From JAKAWQ01 sp035509315 (GTDB lineage: Bacteria > Pseudomonadota > Alphaproteobacteria > Acetobacterales > Acetobacteraceae), in NCBI GenBank assembly GCA_035509315.1, contig DATJLS010000044.1, positions 1-64,000 on the forward strand: a DNA stretch of 64,000 nucleotides, written 5' to 3'. The position numbers and the translations under genes were made by a program. The notes under the pieces were generated by a model. It saw only the letters and a list, made by a program, of their open reading frames with translations. It was not told where the DNA came from and made no database searches. How positions within the stretch are numbered: the stretch's first letter is position 1; each line of letters opens with the position of its first letter. Below are positions 1-6,956 of this stretch, piece by piece.

Positions 1-3000
1 TGGCAGCTCGTCCTTGATGCCATTCGCGTCCATGAGCTTGAGGCCTGTGGCGTCCTCGAACATCTGGAGCGAGCAATCTTTGATCTTGCCGCGCACGAGC
101 AGCAGATAAAGCTGGCGGAGCGCGTCGCGGGCGTAGTGCGATTCCAGATTGTCTTCGGGCCTGAACAATCCCTGCCCCCCGGTCTGACGCTGACCGCGGG
201 TGATGGCGCCGAGTGTGTCCAGTCGCCGGGCGATGGTCGAAAGGAATCGCTTCTCGGCCTTTACGTCGGTGGCGATCGGCCGGAAGAGCGGCGGCTGCGC
301 CTGGTTGGTACGGTTCGTCCGCCCGAGGCCTTGGATGGTAGCGTCGGCCTTCCAGCCGGGCTCGAGGAGATAGTGGACGCGCAGGCGGCGGTTCCGCGCC
401 GACAGCTCGGCGTGGTAGCTCCGACCCGTCCCGCCCGCCTCCGAGAAGACGAGGATGCGCTTCAAGTCTTCCATGAACGCGGCGGTCTCGGCGAGGTTGG
501 CGGAGGCGGCGCGGTTCTCCACCACGAGGCGGTCGCCCTTGCGCACCACCCGGCGCGAGCGTCCGGTCACTTCGGCGACGAGGTCCGTACCGAAGCGCTG
601 GACGATCTGGTCGAGCGCGCCGGGAACGGGTGGGAGCGAGGCGAGGCGCTCGATAAGTTCAGTGCGACGGGCGACGGCTTCGCGGCTTTCGACCGGCTGG
701 CCGTCGCGGAAGACGGGCCGGGATGAGAGATTGCCCTCGCCGTCGCTGAAGGGCTCGTATAGCTGTACCGGGAAGGAATGGGCGAGGTAGTCGAGAACGT
801 ACTCGCGCGGCGTGATGTCGACGCGGACGTCATTCCAGTCCTCGGTCGGAATCTCGGCCAGCCGGCGTTCCATCAGCGCCTCGCCGGTCGAGACGATCTG
901 AATGACGGCAGCATGCCCGTCGGCCAGGTCCTGATCGATCGAACAGATCAGGGTCGGCGTCTTCATGCTGGTCAGGAGATGGCCGAAGAAGCGCTGCTTG
1001 GCGGATTCGAACGCCGAGCGGGCGGCCGACTTCGCCTGGGCGTTCAGCGTGCCGGTCTCGCCGGTGATGTTGGCGGCCTGCATCGCGGCGTCGAGATGGT
1101 TGTGGATAATGGCGAAGGCGCCGGCATAGGCATCGTAGATACGCCGCTGCTCGTCGGTGAGCGCGTGCTCGATCAGCTCGTATTCGACGCCGTCATAGGA
1201 GAGCGAGCGGGCCGTGTAGAGACCGAGCGACCGGAGATCGCGGGCCAACACCTCCATGGCCGCCACGCCGCCATCCTCGATCGCTTCGACAAATTCGGCG
1301 CGCGTGGCGAAGGGGAAGTCCTCGCCGCCCCACAGGCCGAGCCGTTGGGCATAGGCGAGGTTGTGGACCGTGGTGGCGCCGGTCGCCGAGACATAGACGA
1401 CACGGGCGTTCGGGAGCGCGTGCTGGAGGCGCAACCCCGCACGGCCCTGCTGCGAAGGCGCCACATCGCCCCGCTCTCCCTTGCCGCCACCGGCGTTCTG
1501 CATGGCGTGGCTCTCGTCGAAAATGATCACTCCGTCGAAGTCGGAGCCCAACCATTCGACGATCTGCCGGACGCGAGAAAGCTTCTCGCCGCGGTCGTCG
1601 GACCGCAGCGTAGCGTAGGTTAAAAATAGGATGCCTTCGGAGAGGCGGATGGGTCGCCCTTGAGGGAATCGCGAGAGCGGCGTGACGAGCAGGCGCTCCA
1701 TGCCGAGGGCCGACCAGTCGCGCTGCGCATCCTCGAGCAGCTTGTCGGATTTGGAGATCCAGACCGCCTTGCGCCGGCCCTGCAGCCAGTTGTCGAGAAT
1801 GATTCCGGCAGACTGGCGGCCCTTGCCGGCGCCGGTGCCGTCGCCGAGCATGAAGCCCCGCCGAAAGCGAACGGCGTTCGGCGCATCGTCGCGCGCGGCG
1901 GTGACGAGATCGAAGGTCTCATCCACGGTCCAGGCGCCGGCGAGATAATCGCCATGCGCCTCGCCGGCATAGATCACCGTCTCAAGCTGAGCGTCGGACA
2001 GGAGTGCGTTGTTGACAAGACGGGTCGGCAGGCGCGGCCGATAGCTCGGCTTCGGCGGCGCCACTGAGGACATCGCGGCCGATTGCACGAGCTTGGTGGG
2101 ATGAGCCTGGGCGCCGGGAATCCGGATCGATTGGAGCCGGTATTCCTCATAGATCGCATCGCTGAGACGAGCGCCTTCGGGAGGCGTCCAGTCGATCGTG
2201 TCATAGGCCAGATCGACGGCGTCCGGATCGGCGACGGACGGCTTGACCGGCTGCGCCGCGGCGGTGCGGGCGAGATAGCCGCGCACCGTTCGCGGCGCAG
2301 CAGCGGCCGACACAGGGATGGCGAGGCTCGGCGCGAGCGCTAGACGCGCTGGAACGTGCTCGGCGATCCAGCTCAGCAACGTGGCGACGTCGGGCGCTAT
2401 GCCGCGTGACGCGGGCAAAACGGACGGTTCGTCGGAGGGCGCCTTGTCGACGACAATCAGCCGCGTGTCGATGCTCGTGCCGTGCTTGGCATAGACCGCC
2501 CCATCGATCGCGGCGTTGAAGACGATGCGGCCGCGCTCCTGCAATCGGACGAAGGCGTCGGGGGAAAAGTTCGCGCCGGTGATCGCCACCAGCCGCCCGC
2601 GATCGGCGAGGCGTGCGAGGGCTGAGGCGATGTGGCGATAGGCGGTGTCGGCCATGCGGCCAGTCACATTGGCCATCGCCGAGAACGGCGGGTTCATCAG
2701 CGCGACGCTCGGGACGACGGCTGGATCGAGGTGATCGTCAATTTGGGCGGCGTCGAAGCGCGTGACGGCGATGGCCGGAAAGAGCGAGGAAAGCAGCGTC
2801 GCGCGGACTTCGGCCAGCTCGTTGAGAACGAGCGTACCGCCGGCGATCTCGGCGAGAATGGCGAGGAGCCCGGTGCCGGCCGACGGCTCCATGACGCGAT
2901 CCGCCGGCCCGATGGCGGCCGCGGTGAGCGCGGCAAGGCCGAGCGGGGTCGGCGTCGAAAACTGCTGGAAGGTCTCGCTCTCGGTGGAGCGGCGGGTGTG

Positions 3001-3339
3001 GGTGGGAAGGAGGCCGGCGATCTTGGCCAAGGCGGAAAGACGCAAACCCGGAGAGTCGGCTTTGCGGAACAGCGCCTTTCCGTATTTGCGCAGAAAGAGA
3101 ACGGTCGCGGCCTCGCAGGCATCGTAGGCCGTTTTCCAGTCCCAGGCGCCAGAAGCGTCGGAAGCGCCGAAGGCCGCTTCCAAGGCGGCGCGCAGGATCG
3201 CAGCATCAACCCGCTGGCCGCGTTCGAGATGGGGGAGGAGCTGCTGGGCGGCGGCGAGGACGGCGCCAGCGGTGCCGGGATAAGGGACAGGCGACAGCGG
3301 CGCGGCCTGGTCAGCCGCGATCGGAGAAAGGTCGTTCAT
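1..3339 (-). CDS. Methyltransferase-like/strawberry-notch helicase fusion (3' end beyond window)
   Basis: Open from an ATG at 3339 to the left edge with no stop, so at least 1113 residues. The N-terminal part has a class I SAM-methyltransferase signature: EPSAGTG near residue 150 and the N6-adenine-type catalytic motif NPPF near 215. The central part is a superfamily 2 helicase of the strawberry-notch family, with Walker A GDGTGAGKG near residue 497 and a DESH box near 607. This architecture is typical of large proteins on alphaproteobacterial plasmids and integrative elements. The biological role is not established; DNA methylation, protection or remodelling during transfer is an inference. 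It is the last gene seen in a minus-strand module and is preceded by the shared leader motif. A weak GAGG lies about 10 bases before the start. Confidence 0.85.
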   Translation of the reverse strand, partial: MNDLSPIAADQAAPLSPVPYPGTAGAVLAAAQQLLPHLERGQRVDAAILRAALEAAFGASDASGAWDWKTAYDACEAATVLFLRKYGKALFRKADSPGLRLSALAKIAGLLPTHTRRSTESETFQQFSTPTPLGLAALTAAAIGPADRVMEPSAGTGLLAILAEIAGGTLVLNELAEVRATLLSSLFPAIAVTRFDAAQIDDHLDPAVVPSVALMNPPFSAMANVTGRMADTAYRHIASALARLADRGRLVAITGANFSPDAFVRLQERGRIVFNAAIDGAVYAKHGTSIDTRLIVVDKAPSDEPSVLPASRGIAPDVATLLSWIAEHVPARLALAPSLAIPVSAAAAPRTVRGYLARTAAAQPVKPSVADPDAVDLAYDTIDWTPPEGARLSDAIYEEYRLQSIRIPGAQAHPTKLVQSAAMSSVAPPKPSYRPRLPTRLVNNALLSDAQLETVIYAGEAHGDYLAGAWTVDETFDLVTAARDDAPNAVRFRRGFMLGDGTGAGKGRQSAGIILDNWLQGRRKAVWISKSDKLLEDAQRDWSALGMERLLVTPLSRFPQGRPIRLSEGILFLTYATLRSDDRGEKLSRVRQIVEWLGSDFDGVIIFDESHAMQNAGGGKGERGDVAPSQQGRAGLRLQHALPNARVVYVSATGATTVHNLAYAQRLGLWGGEDFPFATRAEFVEAIEDGGVAAMEVLARDLRSLGLYTARSLSYDGVEYELIEHALTDEQRRIYDAYAGAFAIIHNHLDAAMQAANITGETGTLNAQAKSAARSAFESAKQRFFGHLLTSMKTPTLICSIDQDLADGHAAVIQIVSTGEALMERRLAEIPTEDWNDVRVDITPREYVLDYLAHSFPVQLYEPFSDGEGNLSSRPVFRDGQPVESREAVARRTELIERLASLPPVPGALDQIVQRFGTDLVAEVTGRSRRVVRKGDRLVVENRAASANLAETAAFMEDLKRILVFSEAGGTGRSYHAELSARNRRLRVHYLLEPGWKADATIQGLGRTNRTNQAQPPLFRPIATDVKAEKRFLSTIARRLDTLGAITRGQRQTGGQGLFRPEDNLESHYARDALRQLYLLLVRGKIKDCSLQMFEDATGLKLMDANGIKDELP

Positions 3340-3365
3340 GAAGGAAGCCTCAGGAGAGCGGAAAC

Positions 3366-3435
3366 GGGAGAGCCGGCCGGCGCTCTCTCTTCGACCGCAC
3401 CGGCTCAAACCCGTCCCGGCCGTCCTCTTCCTCTC
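3366..3435 (-). promoter_or_regulatory. Shared leader motif, copy 1 (before the strawberry-notch gene)
   Basis: On the minus strand this stretch reads GAGAGGAAGAGG, then GGCCGGGACGGGTTTGAG, then GGTCGAAGAGAGAG, then a GCCGGCCGGC-type G+C block. Similar strings in the same order lie before the parB-like gene (9103-9178) and the ardC gene (11158-11236). It ends about 25-30 bases before the ATG at 3339. No protein is encoded here. It may be a common promoter, operator or RNA leader; this is inferred from repetition only. Confidence 0.5.
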
Positions 3436-3436
3436 A

Positions 3437-3745
3437 TCACGCCGCGGCCTTCACGGTCCGCCACCACGCGATCCGCTCGTCGCGGCTGGCGTTGGCCAGC
3501 CGACGCAGAAGATCGCCGTGGCAGGGGAGCGGCGCGCAGAAGCAGACCAGGTCGCGACCGCGCAGCTCGTCGAGCGCGCGCAGCAGATGATGCTGATCTG
3601 CGAGCCAGCGTTCGTGCTTCGCGATGACGGCGGCGCGATCGCCATCGGGGCCAATCCGAAACGGATTGCCCCATTTACTGCCGCGGCCGATGTAGACGGC
3701 TCCGGCTGGGACGCCAGTCACGCGCTTGTTGAGGACCTTGCACAT
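3437..3745 (-). CDS. DUF4326 family protein
   Basis: A 102-residue protein. The ATG at 3745 is chosen over an in-frame start 63 bases upstream because GGAGG sits 8 bases before it and family similarity begins there (MCKVLNKR). The DUF4326 hallmarks are both present: VYIGRGSKWGNPF in the first third, and DLVCFCAPLPCHGD with its two cysteines and a histidine in the last third. The family occurs in phages and plasmids; its biochemical function is unknown, although the Cys-Cys-His cluster suggests metal binding. It belongs to the minus-strand array of small genes between the parB-like and strawberry-notch genes. Confidence 0.8.
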   Translation of the reverse strand: MCKVLNKRVTGVPAGAVYIGRGSKWGNPFRIGPDGDRAAVIAKHERWLADQHHLLRALDELRGRDLVCFCAPLPCHGDLLRRLANASRDERIAWWRTVKAAA

Positions 3746-3921
3746 TTGCTCCGCCTCCGATCCGTTGGGCGGTCTCGGCGAAGGACGGCGTAGAGCGGCG
3801 ACGGTCACGCGCTCCGCGCGGAAACGGCCTGTCCGTTGACCGGCTCAGCGCGGCGTCCAGGCAAGACGCGCCCGAGGATCGTGAGCGGGGTCACAAGGTT
3901 CGGAGAGCGAGCCGCTCACCG

Positions 3922-4566
3922 TCAGCCGAAACGGCGACCGGCTGCGGTGAAGGTGTAAGCGTTGGCGATGATGGCCTCATCGACGGACTCGTCTGAGCTG
4001 AGGAAGTCGTATTCGCGCTTGAGCTGGCGATAGAGCCAGCGGGCGAGATCGCGCAGTGCCTCGCTGACGGTTTCCTCGGCATCGGCCGTCATGGCCTGCC
4101 ACGTCGGGCTGTCGCGCTCGACCGAGATCGCCATGCAGTATTCGTGGTAGTAGCGGTCGCGATGCGACGCGGTGGCGTGGAGCTGGTAGAAGTTCCGCCG
4201 CTGGACCGCCTGCAGGACATCGGCAACCCGATGAAGCTCCCTCTCCTTCGGCCCATGATGGCGGATCGCCCGCGACGCGCCAGTCGCGTGGCTGTAGCGC
4301 CCCTCAAAGCAAGCGCCATCGCCCTGGCTCCAGAAGCCCGAGAACCAGATGCAGGGCTTTTGCCGTGTGCCGCCGCCGTGCAGGCGAACCGGGACGGTCT
4401 TGAGGTCAACGCCGAGGATGGCGCAGATCTGTTCGAAATCGTCGTAGACGAACTCGAACCAGTCATGGTCGAGGCCGACCTGCCGATACCATGCGCGGGC
4501 TTTGTCCTTCGCCTCGTCGGAAAGTTCCTCGAGGCGATAGACGGTGGTTTCGACGATCTCAGGCAT
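3922..4566 (-). CDS. Conserved plasmid/phage protein, antitoxin-of-stability-system type
   Basis: A 214-residue protein. The ATG at 4566 has GGAGG 8 bases upstream; a longer reading to 4674 lacks such a site and runs into the preceding gene. The start region (ETTVYRLEELSDEAKDKA) matches proteins on phages and plasmids that are often labelled 'antitoxin of toxin-antitoxin stability system', a label I consider weakly founded. The rest is rich in aromatic and acidic residues, with no catalytic motif I recognise. Its start lies inside the last codons of the upstream gene (4559-4969), so the two are probably translationally coupled. No toxin partner is visible next to it. Confidence 0.6.
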   Translation of the reverse strand: MPEIVETTVYRLEELSDEAKDKARAWYRQVGLDHDWFEFVYDDFEQICAILGVDLKTVPVRLHGGGTRQKPCIWFSGFWSQGDGACFEGRYSHATGASRAIRHHGPKERELHRVADVLQAVQRRNFYQLHATASHRDRYYHEYCMAISVERDSPTWQAMTADAEETVSEALRDLARWLYRQLKREYDFLSSDESVDEAIIANAYTFTAAGRRFG

Positions 4567-4969
4567 CGGGATTGCCTCCATCGAGAGCGATTGCGAGCCA
4601 TTCGTTGGTGCTGACCCAGCCGATGGACTTGCGGGCGCCGAGATCGATGACATGCGCGCCGCCGCCGAAGGCATCGAGGCGTGGCTTCGAACAGGTGTTG
4701 GCGTATTCGAAGCCCCAGAGGCCTTTGAGGTCGAATTGCTCCGCGCAGAGCAGGACGAATTCGATCACTCGCTCGGGATCGCCCGAGCAGTCATCGTGAA
4801 TCCAAAGCTCCGTTCCGCCTTCGCTCTGGATCGAAAGGTCGAAGCCGTCGGAGAGGCGAAGACCATCTTCGTCCTCGGGCGTGCTGGCGTAGAGGTCGAG
4901 GGCGCGCGCGGCGTTCTCGGGCGTGCCGACGTCGAGCAGGCACGAGAAATGGGTGAAATAGTCGGCCAT
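4559..4969 (-). CDS. Small conserved hypothetical protein
   Basis: A 136-residue acidic protein starting MADYFTHFSCLLDVG. The ATG at 4969 follows AAGGAG at 6 bases; upstream in-frame methionines lack a ribosome site. It ends 8 bases inside the next gene. Similar proteins recur in alphaproteobacterial mobile modules, but I know no named function. There is no signal peptide, membrane segment or nucleotide-binding motif. It is probably cytoplasmic and co-transcribed with its neighbours. Confidence 0.65.
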   Translation of the reverse strand: MADYFTHFSCLLDVGTPENAARALDLYASTPEDEDGLRLSDGFDLSIQSEGGTELWIHDDCSGDPERVIEFVLLCAEQFDLKGLWGFEYANTCSKPRLDAFGGGAHVIDLGARKSIGWVSTNEWLAIALDGGNPDA

Positions 4970-5033
4970 GTGGGTCTCCTTAAAATGCGAAAGCCGGCTT
5001 GGGACCGGGCTTGGGGGGTGCGTGTGGTTGGGA

Positions 5034-5306
5034 TCAGGCAGCGGGCGGACCGTGGATACGGTCGTTGTCGAACTCGACATCCTCGATCACAGGCTCATGA
5101 CCGTCCGGATCAATCCGGTCGATGTAGGCGATGACCCCTTCGCGCCGTTCGTCCGTGTCGATGTGCTCGGGGTGTGCGATGGATTCCATCGCGGCGGTCG
5201 CGCCTGCCTTCGCCTTCTCGATGGCCTCAGCGTCGCTGGAGGCCTCGATGGTGACGCTGTCGAAGGCGCGCAGCCAGAAGGCGATCTTGACGATGTATTC
5301 GGTCAC
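5034..5306 (-). CDS. Small conserved hypothetical protein (GTG start)
   Basis: A 90-residue acidic protein. The GTG start at 5306 is preceded by GGAGG at 6 bases and shares 4 bases (GTGA) with the stop of the upstream gene, which decides the start and implies translational coupling. The sequence begins MTEYIVKIAFWLRAFDSV and is rich in Asp and Glu towards the end. No family function is known to me. It belongs to the same array of small cytoplasmic proteins found on alphaproteobacterial elements. Confidence 0.65.
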   Translation of the reverse strand: MTEYIVKIAFWLRAFDSVTIEASSDAEAIEKAKAGATAAMESIAHPEHIDTDERREGVIAYIDRIDPDGHEPVIEDVEFDNDRIHGPPAA

Positions 5307-5719
5307 GACGCGCCTCCGTCACCTTCGGCATCGCGCGCGCCGGCGAGGATTGCTTCGGCCCTGGCGATCGCGGCGTCTGCGCGTTTTCGCCAGGCCAAGT
5401 CGTCCGCCGCATCGCCTTCGGGCGCGTGAGCGAAAATCTTGAGCAACCCGAGGAGGACTTCGAAGTGTTCAGCTTTGCGCTGGAGGTTCTCGCCGAAGTG
5501 CGAGCGAACGGGGAGCGCCGGGACGCTGTAGGGCTGAACGTCGCCGGCCCAGGCGCCGGTGACATAGGTCTCCCCAGCGGATTCGTAGTCCTCTTTTTGC
5601 CCTGCCCAATCATCGTCTTCGATGGCGAGGCGGCAGGCTTCCGCGAGCGTGCCGGCTTCGTAGCTGCGCTGGCGATAGACCGGAATCCGGTAGGTAGCTT
5701 CGATCGTGAAGATGGGCAT
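5303..5719 (-). CDS. Small conserved hypothetical protein
   Basis: A 138-residue protein starting MPIFTIEATYRIPVYRQR. The ATG at 5719 has GGAGG 5 bases upstream. It contains a Trp/Asp/Glu-rich middle (DDDWAGQKEDYES) and an Ala-rich helical tail. Its stop overlaps the GTG start of the next gene by 4 bases. I know no enzymatic motif here. The array position suggests an accessory role in element maintenance or host takeover, which is inference only. Confidence 0.65.
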   Translation of the reverse strand: MPIFTIEATYRIPVYRQRSYEAGTLAEACRLAIEDDDWAGQKEDYESAGETYVTGAWAGDVQPYSVPALPVRSHFGENLQRKAEHFEVLLGLLKIFAHAPEGDAADDLAWRKRADAAIARAEAILAGARDAEGDGGAS

Positions 5720-5790
5720 GATGACCTCCATGAATGCGAAAAGCCCGGCGGGGCCGGGCTTTGGGTGGAAACGAAGCGTGCGAGGCGGTG

Positions 5791-5985
5791 TTAGAGGCGC
5801 CAGGCTCGGACGATCTCCTGGGCCTGGTCGTGGTAGGCGAGCATCTGGCGATAGAAGCGATGACGCTCGCTTCTGAGCGCCCGATCGCGGCGGGCGCGCG
5901 GCTTCAGCTTGCGGGCCGCGGCACGCACGACGGCACGCCATCCGTCATGAACCGTGATGTCGAGGCGGAGATAGGTCCCGTACAT
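5791..5985 (-). CDS. Short basic conserved hypothetical protein
   Basis: Only 64 residues, strongly basic (many Arg, Lys and His), starting MYGTYLRLDITVHDGWR. GGAGG precedes the ATG at 5985 by 5 bases and overlaps the end of the DUF6915 gene, whose TGA lies one base before this ATG. Similar short proteins are common in phage and plasmid gene sets of alphaproteobacteria. The charge would suit nucleic-acid binding, but no fold is recognised. Confidence 0.65.
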   Translation of the reverse strand: MYGTYLRLDITVHDGWRAVVRAAARKLKPRARRDRALRSERHRFYRQMLAYHDQAQEIVRAWRL

Positions 5986-5986
5986 C

Positions 5987-6364
5987 TCAGCCTCCCGCGC
6001 GCGAGTCGACCGCCGCGAACGGATCGACCTGCTTGTGGATCGGCTGCGCGCGGCCCATCCACGGTTCAGGCCGGATGCACCGCACCCAGTCGGCGAAGCT
6101 CGGGATGAACCCGAGATCCTCGACGACGTGCTGTTCACCGATCAGGCGCACAGGCACGACGCGGCCGGTCGAGATGGTGATCGTCGGGCCGAAGAAGCGC
6201 TCCAGCATGAAGATGCCTTCGGCGTGATGCCGCAGCGCCCGATGCCGGAAGTCGGCGGTGATCGCCTTCGACTCATCGAACCATTGATGCAGCGGCAGGT
6301 AGTCGTCCGCGGTGCCGCCCCATTTCCTGACCGAGGAAAGGGCGTGGTGATAGCAATGTCCCAT
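5987..6364 (-). CDS. DUF6915 family protein
   Basis: A 125-residue protein. The ATG at 6364 has GGAGG 5 bases upstream. The N-terminal half (MGHCYHHALSSVRKWGG, then PLHQWFDESKA and FRHRALRHHAEGIF) is the recognisable DUF6915 signature, rich in His and aromatic residues. The His/Cys content could bind metal, but the function of the family is unknown. It lies directly downstream of the DUF6878 gene (10-base gap) and one base upstream of the next small gene, which indicates one transcript. Confidence 0.7.
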   Translation of the reverse strand: MGHCYHHALSSVRKWGGTADDYLPLHQWFDESKAITADFRHRALRHHAEGIFMLERFFGPTITISTGRVVPVRLIGEQHVVEDLGFIPSFADWVRCIRPEPWMGRAQPIHKQVDPFAAVDSRAGG

Positions 6365-6374
6365 GGCCGCCTCC

Positions 6375-6854
6375 TCAGAAGGTATGGGTGTAGTTTTTGG
6401 AGGCGGTGTAGCGCTCGTTGTAGTCGAGCGTGATCGCGCCCTCAGCGACGTCGAAGATGACGTCGCCATAAGCGCCGTCGCCGTTCTCCCAGCCGCAATG
6501 CGTCTTTTCGAGAACGTCATAGGCCAGGCTTTCGACGGCGTCGGCGATGCTGACGGAGGAGCGCTTCGGTTCGGTTTGGTCCCAAACGGCCTCGGCGAAT
6601 TCGATGGCAGCGCCAGGCATGGTGACGGGATCGTCGCCCGCCTGAGCTTCCACGTTCTCGATCTGGCCGGAGTCGCCATAGCCGTCGAAGCTCACTACGA
6701 CGCGGGTGATGCTAGCGAGCGCCAGCGCGTTGAGCAGCGCGGTCTTGTTGAGGGTGAAAAGCTGGGCCTCGAGTTTAGCTTGGGCAGTAGCCTTGATCTC
6801 CCAATCGGAAAGCGGCGCAGCGGGCTGCGGCGTGGTGTCGGATGTGTCCGTCAT
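6375..6854 (-). CDS. DUF6878 family protein
   Basis: A 159-residue protein starting MTDTSDTTPQPAAPLSD, with GGAG 6 bases before the ATG. The family hallmark segments are present: VVVSFDGYGDSGQIENV in the middle, then HCGWENGDGAYGDVIFDV, and a tyrosine-rich end (LDYNERYTASKNY). DUF6878 members sit in ParB/ArdC-type modules of alphaproteobacterial plasmids and islands. No biochemical function is known. It follows the parB-like gene by about 100 bases and leads the array of small genes. Confidence 0.7.
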   Translation of the reverse strand: MTDTSDTTPQPAAPLSDWEIKATAQAKLEAQLFTLNKTALLNALALASITRVVVSFDGYGDSGQIENVEAQAGDDPVTMPGAAIEFAEAVWDQTEPKRSSVSIADAVESLAYDVLEKTHCGWENGDGAYGDVIFDVAEGAITLDYNERYTASKNYTHTF

Positions 6855-6956
6855 AACGGTCTCCTGAAACGAAAATGCCCGGCGCTAAGGCCGGGCGGTG
6901 GGTTCGGTGGAAAGGGGAAGAGGGTGCGGGACGGCCGAAGCCGCCCCGCACGCGAG

